In this document: positions 9,093 through 16,741 of the stretch, piece after piece
How the letters are laid out: every line of letters starts with the position of its first letter
How positions within the stretch are numbered: the stretch's first letter is position 1
NCBI GenBank assembly: GCA_041690235.1
Contig: JAWLHS010000013.1
Span: 1 to 23,444 of the forward strand
Direction: 5' to 3'
Source: SLSG01 sp041690235
GTDB lineage: Bacteria > Bacteroidota > Bacteroidia > Bacteroidales > UBA7960
DNA: 23,444 bases
The notes under the pieces: generated by a model
Seen by the model: only the letters and a program-made list of their open reading frames with translations
Told to the model about the DNA's origin: nothing
Databases searched by the model: none
Translations under genes and position numbers: made by a program

Positions 9093-10022
9093 GGAGTCTT
9101 TTAGCTCTTTCAACGCTTCCAATTCATCAGAAACCGGGTCAGCCGGACTGGCAGGAATGCGGATAAACCGGTCATTATAGGCCCTGCGTATGGCATGGCG
9201 CTCGGAATCATACTGGTAGTAGATCCGGGACGGGACATTCGCTTTCCTTTTATCGTGAACATAGAGGTTCATCAGGTGATCAAAAATGTAGCCGGCATTC
9301 TTTTGTCCGGCAAAATAAGCCAGATCATAAACATCCGGGACCTCCAGCGGATAAGTGGTCTTTCGGTAGGACACCTCTCCACTGAACATATTGTATACAA
9401 AACGTCCGTCAAAATAGTCGCTGGTATTTTGCATGCTGAACAGGACTTCAACAGGCCGCTCCGAATGGTTTACCTCCGTGAATTCAAACCAGGTACTCAG
9501 TTCCAGGTTGGTCCTCGGCAGGTCCACGCGGTAATTCATGGTGTCGATGGCCGTGAATTCGGTAAAATAATCATTGAACTCCAACAACTCCACCTGGGCC
9601 ATGGAAAAAATAAAGGCTGTGGAATCCAGTCCGAGAAACCGATCCAGGGCTTCCGGTCCGTAAACATTGATCTGCAGTTGGGAAAGGTGGTAGGTCAGTG
9701 ACCTCATGTAATAATCCACAAAGGCAGAATCGTTCAGCGCCTCAAGGAACCTGCTTTCCGCCGGATCAAAGAAAAACGGCTCATCTTCCGGGATTTCTGA
9801 TGGATGAACGGGTGAAAAGCTTTTTAAGAGTCCGGACGGAGGCAACAGCAACAGATTGATATTGCTTTCCCTGACCACGAAACGGGAAGCCAGGCGGCGT
9901 TCACTGGCGCAGGAAAAAAAAAGCAGTGCCAGGCCCATAAAGGCGAGCATCCTGACAAAGGGCAAGGCCCTTTCGGTTTCGGTTGGTTTTTGCGGCTTCA
10001 ATTGAGTTCCAGTTGCTTTCAA
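9087..10022 (-). CDS. unrecognised secreted lipoprotein
   Basis: I do not recognise this family. The outermost start is TTG at 10022 (311 residues). Other possible starts are TTG at 9965 and ATG at 9950. All give a hydrophobic stretch ending in a lipobox, LLFFSCAS, with the modified cysteine at residue 38 of the long form. The mature protein would thus be lipid-anchored on the cell surface or the periplasmic side. The body is rich in aromatic and acidic residues (for example FVDYYMRSLTYHL, DSTAFIFSMAQVELLEF) and carries a basic C-terminal part. The repeated mention of short beta-like stretches and the absence of catalytic motifs suggest an envelope structural or accessory role, but this is a guess. 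It lies downstream of the flavodiiron gene on the same strand, with a 158-base gap that holds a palindrome, so it probably has its own promoter. It overlaps the end of tsaD by six bases. Confidence 0.75.
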   Translation of the reverse strand: MKATGTQLKPQKPTETERALPFVRMLAFMGLALLFFSCASERRLASRFVVRESNINLLLLPPSGLLKSFSPVHPSEIPEDEPFFFDPAESRFLEALNDSAFVDYYMRSLTYHLSQLQINVYGPEALDRFLGLDSTAFIFSMAQVELLEFNDYFTEFTAIDTMNYRVDLPRTNLELSTWFEFTEVNHSERPVEVLFSMQNTSDYFDGRFVYNMFSGEVSYRKTTYPLEVPDVYDLAYFAGQKNAGYIFDHLMNLYVHDKRKANVPSRIYYQYDSERHAIRRAYNDRFIRIPASPADPVSDELEALKELKDSL

Positions 10023-10031
10023 TGATGCAAT

Positions 10032-10043
10032 ATTGTTAACAAT
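10032..10043. promoter_or_regulatory. perfect 12-bp palindrome upstream of lipoprotein gene
   Basis: ATTGTTAACAAT is a perfect palindrome ending 10 bases before the outermost lipoprotein start. It is the right size for a dimeric repressor site. Its overlap with the likely promoter region is suggestive only; an AT-rich palindrome of this size can arise by chance. Confidence 0.3.
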
Positions 10044-10160
10044 GCGGATGGGTTCCGGCCCGCCGGCCTGCTTCTGAAGGTGCGATTGCTTTCTGTCCCA
10101 AAGGCCTGCTTCTCACCTGCGTTTGGATTTTGGCCCGCCCGTCTGCCTCTAGAAGTAAAC

Positions 10161-10174
10161 GCCCTGCACCGGGC
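10161..10174 (-). terminator. weak hairpin after flavodiiron gene
   Basis: GCCC and GGGC (10161-10164 and 10171-10174) can form a 4-bp GC stem with a 6-base loop. On the minus strand it starts 7 bases past the flavodiiron stop codon and is followed by GTTTACTTCT, so it could be a weak terminator. On the plus strand the tail is TTTGTTTTATT. The short stem keeps confidence low. Confidence 0.3.
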
Positions 10175-10180
10175 TTTGTT

Positions 10181-11419
10181 TTATTCAGACTTGGTATTTT
10201 TTAACAGGGCATCCCCAATTCCTTTCCCGTATTCAAAACACTTACGGAAGGCATCCTCATGGGGCGTAAATTTAATAAACACCCCCTCTCCCTGCACATC
10301 CAGCTTCAGGTTTGATAATGCAGAGTTGATTAGTCCGGCGGCCTCCCCGCTCCAGCCGTAGGAGCCGAACGAGCCCCCCAGCTTGCCCTTGTCACGAATC
10401 GGGCTGATCAGGGCAAACAGCTTGTAGATGGGCAACAGAATATTCTGGTTGATGGTGGGACAGCCCACGATAATGGCCTGGCTTCTTGCGATGCGCTCGT
10501 CCATATCGCCCAGGGCCATGGTCTCTACATCACAGACCTCCACGATAAATTCGCCTGTGCTATGAATGCCTTCCGCAATGGCTTCGGCCATTTGCCCGGT
10601 ATTATGGTAGGCCGAGACGTAAGGGATGAATACATGGTTCTGTTGGGAGGTACTCAGGGCCTCCCTGGCAAATTGCTCAGACAAGTCCACCCATTTCCTC
10701 CAGTCGTTCACCAACAGGGGCCCGTGTCCGGTCAGTACGGCATTGATTTCGAGGGGACGGATCTTTTCGATGGCCTTCAGCAGGAACTTGCTGAAGGGCT
10801 TCAGGATGACATCAAAATAATATTTGAAGGCCTCGCTGAAATCGCCCACCTGGTCATCGTACATCTGATGGTGGCAATAGTGGCATCCGAAAGAATCGCA
10901 TGTAAACAACAGCTTGTCTTCTTCCAGGTAGGTATACATACTGTCGGGCCAGTGAAGGTTCGGGGCGGAAATAAATCGCAGGGTTTTGTTGCCCAGATCA
11001 AGGGTGTCCCCGTCCTTCACCACCAGGTGCTTAAAATCCCTTCCCATGAAATCTTTCATGTAACTGATGGCCAACCTGCTGCCAACCACCGTGGCACCGG
11101 GTGCCAGGTCGATCAGTTTGCCCAGGTTGCCACTATGGTCCGGCTCGGTATGATTCAGCACAATATATTCAATGTCGGAGGGCGGGGTGAGAATCTTGAT
11201 TTTTTCCAGGTATACGTCCCAGAACCTGGCCTTGGAAGTTTCAATAATGGTTTTCTTCTCCGCCCCGATAAAATAGGAGTTGTAGGTCGTTCCATACACT
11301 GTTTCCATGACCACATCGAAGGTTACGATGTCGTAATCAAGGACACCGATCCACTTCACGTCTTTGGTAATGTCCAGTACCTCTGTATCTGGTCTTTTGG
11401 GATCCTTATCTTCAGGCAT
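10181..11419 (-). CDS. A-type flavodiiron protein (O2/NO reductase)
   Basis: This 412-residue cytoplasmic enzyme reduces O2 to water and/or NO to N2O with electrons from rubredoxin or a similar carrier. The N-terminal metallo-beta-lactamase-like domain (about 15-255) carries a full set of diiron ligands: H90, E92 and D94 in NHTEPDH, H156 in LHWPDS, D175 in CDSFGCH and H232 in GHGPLL. The C-terminal flavodoxin-like domain (about 262-405) carries the FMN-binding loop SAYHNTGQMA (269-278) and GSFGSYGWSGEA (349-360). There is no extra rubredoxin or flavin-reductase domain, so it is the simple class A type. The ATG at 11417-11419 gives a normal length. It follows hydE by 35 bases on the same strand and is probably cotranscribed. 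The pairing suggests oxygen defence for an [FeFe]-hydrogenase; whether O2 or NO is the real substrate cannot be read from sequence. Confidence 0.94.
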   Translation of the reverse strand: MPEDKDPKRPDTEVLDITKDVKWIGVLDYDIVTFDVVMETVYGTTYNSYFIGAEKKTIIETSKARFWDVYLEKIKILTPPSDIEYIVLNHTEPDHSGNLGKLIDLAPGATVVGSRLAISYMKDFMGRDFKHLVVKDGDTLDLGNKTLRFISAPNLHWPDSMYTYLEEDKLLFTCDSFGCHYCHHQMYDDQVGDFSEAFKYYFDVILKPFSKFLLKAIEKIRPLEINAVLTGHGPLLVNDWRKWVDLSEQFAREALSTSQQNHVFIPYVSAYHNTGQMAEAIAEGIHSTGEFIVEVCDVETMALGDMDERIARSQAIIVGCPTINQNILLPIYKLFALISPIRDKGKLGGSFGSYGWSGEAAGLINSALSNLKLDVQGEGVFIKFTPHEDAFRKCFEYGKGIGDALLKNTKSE

Positions 11420-11454
11420 AATTGAATGGTTTATGTGTTAGGTGCTTGTTGCGC

Positions 11455-12567
11455 TTATTGGTCATTTCTTTCGCCAGGATTCCCCGCCTTCCTTTTTTGG
11501 AAATGCCTGGAATCTCCCCACTCCCCATACCCTATTTCACCCCCTGACATATGGATGCGGGCTTCCAGGCAGCGCTTGCACTCCTCCGCATCCTCGTCCG
11601 TGCAGGGCTTGTCTTCGTATAGCAGGTAATCTTCACGGTACCTGGTGGGGGTAAGATTTGGCATAATAATATTGGCCCCCACCTTCAGGGCTTTCTCCCT
11701 TCCGAGCGGATCAATGGCTTGCATGGCGGTGGTGGCTGCGATATTGATGTCCTTCATCATGATCCGCAGTATGGCCACCATTTTTAGGCTCAGATTAAAC
11801 CGGTCCAGCCTGGGAAGCAGCTGTTCCTTATACTTATACAGGGGGGTTTGTTCGTGTTCGATATACGGACCCATTCCCACCATGTCGATGTCGTGTTTCC
11901 GGAGGAATAGCAAGTCGTCGGCCAGATCTTCCAGGGTTTGAAAGGGAAGCCCGATCATCACCCCGGAGCCCACCTGGTATCCCACCCTGCGCAATAGATG
12001 AAGGCAGTCGAGCCTTGCCCCGTAATCGTGCGTTTTGTTTTCCGGGTGGAATCTGGGATAGAGTTCGGGGTTCGACACCTCGATGCGAAGCAGGTAACGA
12101 TGGGCACCGGCATCAAACCAACGGCGATACGTCTCTTCACTTTGTTCGCCAAGCGACAGTGTAATGCCCAGCTCTCCGCGGCTCATCTGCTTGATCTTGC
12201 GAACCAAACTTTCGATGCGATCCACAAACCTGGCGCCGCTGCGTTCGCCCGCCTGGATCACCATGCTTCCAAATTGATTCTCCCAGGCATAGCGGGCGGC
12301 TTGCAGCACCTCTTCTTCGGTTGCTTCATAGCGGTGGGCCGATTTGTTCCCTGCCCTGATTCCGCAATAATAGCAGTTTTTTCCGCAGAGATTGGAAAAC
12401 TCCACCAATCCCCGGTAATACACCTTATTGCCTACATATGACAACTTGATTTCAGCCGCCCTTTCATAAATCAGCCTGCGTTCATTTTCCCCGGCTGCCA
12501 GGAGGGACACCAGGTCAGGCTTTTCCAGCCTTTCCCTGGATAATATTTGCGGGATGGTTTCAGACAT
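11455..12567 (-). CDS. hydE: [FeFe]-hydrogenase H-cluster radical SAM maturase HydE
   Basis: HydE is a radical SAM enzyme that works with HydG and HydF in building the 2Fe subcluster of [FeFe]-hydrogenase, contributing to the dithiomethylamine bridge. In the 370-residue form from the ATG at 12567, the SAM [4Fe-4S] motif C61-x3-C65-x2-C68 lies in FSNLCGKNCYYCGIR. A second cysteine set, C322-x7-C330-x2-C333, matches the accessory cluster of Thermotoga-type HydE, which many homologues lack. YRGLVEFSN and MGPYIEHEQTPL are further family signatures. The frame is open 25 codons further up (to 12642), but those codons overlap the preceding gene and look unlike the family, so I use ATG 12567. It is the third gene of a minus-strand run: hydF, a secreted protein, hydE, flavodiiron protein. 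A promoter-like box lies just before it. Confidence 0.95.
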   Translation of the reverse strand: MSETIPQILSRERLEKPDLVSLLAAGENERRLIYERAAEIKLSYVGNKVYYRGLVEFSNLCGKNCYYCGIRAGNKSAHRYEATEEEVLQAARYAWENQFGSMVIQAGERSGARFVDRIESLVRKIKQMSRGELGITLSLGEQSEETYRRWFDAGAHRYLLRIEVSNPELYPRFHPENKTHDYGARLDCLHLLRRVGYQVGSGVMIGLPFQTLEDLADDLLFLRKHDIDMVGMGPYIEHEQTPLYKYKEQLLPRLDRFNLSLKMVAILRIMMKDINIAATTAMQAIDPLGREKALKVGANIIMPNLTPTRYREDYLLYEDKPCTDEDAEECKRCLEARIHMSGGEIGYGEWGDSRHFQKRKAGNPGERNDQ

Positions 12568-12573
12568 AGTCCA

Positions 12574-12581
12574 CAAAATTA
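12574..12581 (-). promoter_or_regulatory. -7 box immediately before hydE
   Basis: On the minus strand TAATTTTG matches TAnnTTTG exactly, 6 bases before the hydE ATG. If used, the transcript would begin almost at the start codon, giving a nearly leaderless mRNA. It lies in the 61-base gap after the secreted-protein gene. The motif could be chance in AT-rich DNA. Confidence 0.35.
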
Positions 12582-12628
12582 CAAAACAACAGGCATTAAA
12601 CCGGAGATTATTTCCAGGCCGCTGCTCA

Positions 12629-15202
12629 CTAATGAAAAACAATGCGCGTGGTCATTACCTCTTCCCCGGCAACGACCCGGATCAAAAACAGCCCCCTTCC
12701 TATGGCCGCCTTGTCGAGTATGAGCCTTTTTGCTGAGGGACTTGCATCAAAAACCATTCCACCGGACACATTAAACACCTGCAGGCGGTCCATGTTTCCC
12801 TCCTCCAGTTCTATGGTCATTAAGCCATCCGTGGGGTTCGGATAGGTCTTCAGCTTTTCGGCCAGCCACTCGTCCGGCACCTGGCTTTCAATGGTGCTGA
12901 CAACGACCAGGTTACTATGTGGGGAGAACCGGCCGAAACGATCTACGGCCCTTACTGTAAAAGCATATTCCCTCCCCGGCCGGAGTCCGACCACACGCAC
13001 CACGGGTTCTTCCGCAATGCCCATAAGCCGGTTTCCGGCAATAACATAATAGGCGACAACCTCTGCATGACTTTCTGCTTCTTCCCAGGCAAGACCCAAC
13101 GAATATTTGGCTATGTTTTCGGCCTGAAGACCTTGCGGGGCGGCCGGTTTGTTGCCCAGCGGATGATGATAGATGTCCCAATCAGGATTTACATCCGCAT
13201 TCAGCGGATGATCCACCTGCCCGTCACAGCCGGATGTCCTTACAAAAACCGGATCCTGCAGGTACATCCCCTCATTACAACCGTTATAACCCTCTGCATT
13301 GCCGCCGATAACAGCTGTTCCGCAGATATCGACCCATTCGAGCCATGCCAGGTCCTTGGCCATGGCATCCCCCTCAAGGGAAGAATGATAAAGGAGGGCG
13401 TAACCCGTAGCCCGGGCCTGGTCGCGAATGGTGCTTGCAAATACCCTGGCCGAACCCGACACCACGGCATGATTGAGGATCCGGGAGTTGGTTCCGACAA
13501 TGGCATTGTCTCTCACCACGGCTTCCCCCTCCACCCGGGCACTCCCGGTAAGCATCGCATGGCCTTCTATCCGGGCATTCCCTTCGACCGATGCGTTGTC
13601 CAGCACCTGAGCATATGGGCCCACGAAAGCCGTCTGCGCCACCGAAGCCGTCGATGCGACCCAACCCCCGCCGTTCGAATGAGGCTGTCCGGGAACCAGG
13701 TGTTTGCGGGAATTGTATCCCTGTTTATGTCCCGCAGGCAGCGCGCCCTCAAGCCTGAAACTGTAAGGATACCTGTATTCGTGGGGCAATCCCGTTTCCC
13801 AGCCGTAATTGTGATGGATCTCCGGGGCACCGGTCACCACGAGGAACAATAACCCATCCGACGGGAAAACCGGAAAAACCGCTTCTGGCTGTGAGCCGTG
13901 GAAAACCGGGCTGTAGCGGGGGATGCCGGATTCATCGACAGCCACAAATCCGTAACGGTTTCCCCCTCCCCCGGCCGCCTCGTTTTGAATGGACTCAAAT
14001 TCCAGCCGGACCTCCCCAACACCGGGTTCCGGGAACAAAGGAATGATATTGTATCCGTAATCTCCAGGGGCCATATAGGCAGGGGGAACCATCCGGCCGG
14101 AGTCATCGTTCAGGGACTCAGGAAAGGTGTACGTCCTTCCGATGCGTCCCGTTTCTGTCTGGCCGATCACATGACGTATCAGGTCACCGCTCTGGTAATC
14201 CCAGGCCACGTTTTTCATGGCATGCCGAAGGAAATCATCATTCAGGTCACCCTGGGAATATCCGAGCACGGAATCGCGCAGGGCGGTGAGCGGGTGACTG
14301 ATATGCGGGTTTGCCCTGCGCCAGATCAGGTTGATGGTTTCAATGCCATAGGTGTCGGCCAGGTAATCCAGGAAATATAGATTCTGGTAATACCGCCTGG
14401 TGGTGCTGTAGTGCTGCATGGAAGTATTGATGTAACGGGCAATGTTCGTGGCCTGGTATGAACCGGTATACCGGGCCCGCATAAACTCGGCATGGGACTC
14501 CCAGAAAAAGCCCGCATGTGAGGCATTCAGTCCAAATCCCGGGTACTGGACCATGATCATGGCCTGGCAGGCATGTGTCAGCTCATGGGCAAGCAGTCCG
14601 GGATCGGCAGCGGCCCTGGGATGCACCCACATCCCCCCTGCCAGTCCGTCCCTCACCCAACCCCCGAAGGCCCATCCACTGAAGGCCCCGTCTGTCCATG
14701 TCTCATTCATCACAACTTCATGCTTGTAACGCGACATATTTCCCTGGTCGGCATTGTCAATAAAGCCGATGGAATCGGTCATATACACCAGGATGTCTTC
14801 CAGGGTTTCAAGGATGGTTGCCGGATTGAAACGCAAGTCTCCGTTGCGCGAGTCGGTGGGATCTCCGGTGATGTTTTTTCCCCAGAAAATGATGAAATTT
14901 TCGGATTGCGCGGTATTGTTCCACGAAAAATCGGGATGGTTGCCCACCCCGGGCTGCAGTGCGATGTCTTTTCCTCCGGCCTTGGCCGCCAGGTTTGACG
15001 GCACAGGGCGAAGCACCCCCTGGGAAGAATCCGGGGTCAGTATTCCAGGAGGATACCGGAACGCCCCGGGGGGAGGGTCGTGAGTCATTCCGGACCCTGC
15101 CTGGGCAAGACCAAAAGCTGAAGAGACAACAATCAGTAAGAATAGAACAACAGCGGCAAGGCGGATCAACCCGCATCTGCGGAGGTTGGAATGATACTTC
15201 AT
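12629..15202 (-). CDS. secreted metallopeptidase-like protein with left-handed beta-helix, FN3 and T9SS sorting domain
   Basis: This 857-residue exported protein has a signal peptide (about 1-36; hydrophobic core LAAVVLFLLIVVSSAFGLA). The first large domain (about 85-485) resembles DUF6055 and contains H206-E-L-T-H210, a zinc-metallopeptidase HExxH motif, with E235 in FFWESHAEF as a plausible third ligand. Next comes a stretch of about 515-640 with repeats such as ASVEGNARIEGHAML, the hexapeptide pattern of a left-handed beta-helix. A fibronectin type III-like domain follows (about 686-770), and then a T9SS type A sorting domain (787-857, beginning YPNPT). It should be exported by T9SS and released or anchored at the surface. 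Its ATG shares one base with the hydF stop codon (TAATG), implying translational coupling, although a cell-surface protein has no known role in hydrogenase maturation. The substrate is unknown and peptidase activity is inferred from the motif only. Confidence 0.85.
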   Translation of the reverse strand: MKYHSNLRRCGLIRLAAVVLFLLIVVSSAFGLAQAGSGMTHDPPPGAFRYPPGILTPDSSQGVLRPVPSNLAAKAGGKDIALQPGVGNHPDFSWNNTAQSENFIIFWGKNITGDPTDSRNGDLRFNPATILETLEDILVYMTDSIGFIDNADQGNMSRYKHEVVMNETWTDGAFSGWAFGGWVRDGLAGGMWVHPRAAADPGLLAHELTHACQAMIMVQYPGFGLNASHAGFFWESHAEFMRARYTGSYQATNIARYINTSMQHYSTTRRYYQNLYFLDYLADTYGIETINLIWRRANPHISHPLTALRDSVLGYSQGDLNDDFLRHAMKNVAWDYQSGDLIRHVIGQTETGRIGRTYTFPESLNDDSGRMVPPAYMAPGDYGYNIIPLFPEPGVGEVRLEFESIQNEAAGGGGNRYGFVAVDESGIPRYSPVFHGSQPEAVFPVFPSDGLLFLVVTGAPEIHHNYGWETGLPHEYRYPYSFRLEGALPAGHKQGYNSRKHLVPGQPHSNGGGWVASTASVAQTAFVGPYAQVLDNASVEGNARIEGHAMLTGSARVEGEAVVRDNAIVGTNSRILNHAVVSGSARVFASTIRDQARATGYALLYHSSLEGDAMAKDLAWLEWVDICGTAVIGGNAEGYNGCNEGMYLQDPVFVRTSGCDGQVDHPLNADVNPDWDIYHHPLGNKPAAPQGLQAENIAKYSLGLAWEEAESHAEVVAYYVIAGNRLMGIAEEPVVRVVGLRPGREYAFTVRAVDRFGRFSPHSNLVVVSTIESQVPDEWLAEKLKTYPNPTDGLMTIELEEGNMDRLQVFNVSGGMVFDASPSAKRLILDKAAIGRGLFLIRVVAGEEVMTTRIVFH

Positions 15203-16431
15203 TATAAATAATCCTTAGGGTCGGCTTCCAGTTTTACAAAAGGCGCAACGGCCCGCCGGAAAATGCCGTGCATCCAGGCGATGGCCATTCCGTAGTTGGT
15301 CACCGGGACCCCGGCCTGAACGGCTGGCTTCAGCCGGTTAACAATCTGCTTACGTGTGATCATGCATCCCCCGCATTGCACCAGCAGGGCATACTCCTGA
15401 ATCGGGCGCGGCAAGCCTGCCAGTCCGGCGACCACATCGAACGCCAGTTTCTTTCCGGTAAAACTACTCATCCAACGCGGGATCTTGACCCTTCCGATGT
15501 CGTCGCAGGCCACGTGGTGCGTGCAGGATTCCAGCAACAGGACACGGTCACCATCCTGAAGCTCAGATATTTTCGGCGTTCCTTTGATGTAATTCTCAAA
15601 GTCTCCCTTATGCCTGGCAAGCATGATACTGAAGCTGGTCAGGGGAATGTCTTTGGGAACGGAGGCATCGGCCCTGAGGAACACCTGGCTGTCGGTCACC
15701 ACCAGTTTGGGGCGGGGTTGCAGCACCCTGATCAGGGCATCGAGCTCCTTCTCCTTCACCACCACGGCCACAGAATCGTTGTCCAGGATATCGCGAATGG
15801 CCTGCACCTGCGGCAGGATCATGCGTCCCTCCGGGGCTTCTATATCGATGGGTGTGACCAGCAATACCAGATCACCGTAGGCAATAAGATCACCCAGCAG
15901 GCTGGCGCTGGTGTAGGCCGTTTCGGGCATGGCCTTTTGCAAGGTGGCGATCACTTCTTCTATGTTCGTCGGATGAAGCGCACAAAATTCAAGCGCAATG
16001 GCACCGTGCTGGGCGGCAATCCTTTCCTTCAAAGCGGGATCCAGGGGGTGAATGTCGGATTTATTGTGGATCACCACAAAGGGAACATCCTGTTCGTGAA
16101 ACGCCCCGACAAGGGATTCCTCAAATGCCCCGAACACATTGTCTGTAATAATCAGGATGGCCAGATCGACGGTCTTCAGTGCGGAAAGGGATCGGCTGAT
16201 CCGTTTTTGCCCGAGTTCACCCGTATCATCTATACCGGCTGTATCGACCAGTATCGCCGGTCCAATTCCGGGAATCTCCATGGATTTACGCACCGGATCC
16301 GTTGTGGTGCCGGGGGTTTCTGAAACAATGGCGATGTCCTGCCCGGCCAGGGCATTGATGAATGAACTCTTTCCATTGTTGCGCCGGCCGAAGATGCCGA
16401 TATGCGGTTTGGATTCCCTGCCTTTTGCCAT
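15202..16431 (-). CDS. hydF: [FeFe]-hydrogenase H-cluster maturation GTPase HydF
   Basis: HydF is the scaffold and GTPase that assembles the 2Fe subcluster and hands it to apo-hydrogenase. The start chosen is ATG at 16429-16431 (409 residues): it gives MAKGRESKPHIGIFGRRNNG, the usual beginning. The frame stays open to 16641, but that extension crosses the promoter and is not family-like. The GTPase domain (about 8-170) shows the P-loop GRRNNGKSS at 15-23, DTAG at 63-66 and NKSD at 123-126. A dimerisation domain follows, and then the cluster-binding domain with C303-T-H305 and C353-G-G-C356. Residue 352, a histidine in many HydF proteins (HCxxC), is glutamine here. It is the first gene of the run, with a promoter box 20 bases upstream; its TAA overlaps the next start codon. 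HydG is not nearby. Confidence 0.95.
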   Translation of the reverse strand: MAKGRESKPHIGIFGRRNNGKSSFINALAGQDIAIVSETPGTTTDPVRKSMEIPGIGPAILVDTAGIDDTGELGQKRISRSLSALKTVDLAILIITDNVFGAFEESLVGAFHEQDVPFVVIHNKSDIHPLDPALKERIAAQHGAIALEFCALHPTNIEEVIATLQKAMPETAYTSASLLGDLIAYGDLVLLVTPIDIEAPEGRMILPQVQAIRDILDNDSVAVVVKEKELDALIRVLQPRPKLVVTDSQVFLRADASVPKDIPLTSFSIMLARHKGDFENYIKGTPKISELQDGDRVLLLESCTHHVACDDIGRVKIPRWMSSFTGKKLAFDVVAGLAGLPRPIQEYALLVQCGGCMITRKQIVNRLKPAVQAGVPVTNYGMAIAWMHGIFRRAVAPFVKLEADPKDYL

Positions 16432-16450
16432 CCGACGTGGTTTAAAAATG

Positions 16451-16458
16451 CAAATATA
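16451..16458 (-). promoter_or_regulatory. -7 promoter box of the hydF run
   Basis: On the minus strand TATATTTG matches TAnnTTTG exactly and lies 20 bases upstream of the hydF ATG, at a good distance for a short leader. It is followed by CA, as is common for this promoter class. A TTTC about 16-19 bases upstream could serve as a weak -33 element. This is the best promoter candidate for hydF and the genes behind it. Confidence 0.55.
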
Positions 16459-16515
16459 CAGGAATTGAGCGGAAAGTCCGACGCATTGTCCGCGGGAAAC
16501 ATATGTTGCCGGAGG

Positions 16516-16537
16516 CCACGGGACAGCTTGCCCGTGG
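16516..16537. repeat. inverted repeat, 7-bp arms
   Basis: CCACGGG and CCCGTGG flank the 8-base loop ACAGCTTG, giving a perfect GC-rich stem. It is placed about 60 bases upstream of the hydF promoter box on the minus strand and has no T-run on either side, so it is not a standard terminator. It could be a regulator site or chance. Confidence 0.35.
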
Positions 16538-16741
16538 ATCCTGCAGCCTGAGGGATGACCGAGGCGGGCCGGGGGTGTCCTAAAAAGAACATCAGGTGTA
16601 CGGATATGAACGGTAATAATTTCCGAATCCTGCCTCAACAAGCACTACCAATGCTGTAATCATCTGGTATTCAGGTTTTTGACAATCTTTGCACAAGGTT
16701 TGTACAGGGCCTTATGTAACATCCTAAATTATTTGAACGCC

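Larger units (their letters stand above)
16432..16741. other. divergent intergenic region between hydF and the DUF4097 gene
   Basis: These 310 bases hold no gene that I can support. They contain the hydF promoter box at 16451-16458 (-), a 10-bp palindrome AACATATGTT at 16498-16507, a perfect 7-bp hairpin at 16516-16537, and AATCTTTG at 16684-16691 (+), a one-mismatch -7 box that could drive the DUF4097 gene. The middle part (about 16540-16590) is unusually GC-rich compared with the flanks. Confidence 0.5.

Noticed and set aside
10065..10113. 11-bp direct repeat GGCCTGCTTCT (10065-10075 and 10103-10113)
   Set aside because: Too short and only two copies; probably chance or a trace of slippage, with no array character.
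10562..11425. 287-residue open frame opposite the flavodiiron gene
   Set aside because: The minus strand encodes a flavodiiron protein with all ligands present; the plus-strand frame is a by-product of its codon usage.
15268..16323. 351-residue open frame opposite hydF
   Set aside because: HydF on the minus strand has its GTPase and cluster motifs; the opposite frame shows no recognisable domain.
16432..16641. 70-codon upstream extension of hydF
   Set aside because: The extension crosses the -7 promoter box, is rich in P and R and unlike HydF; the ATG at 16431 gives the usual N-terminus.
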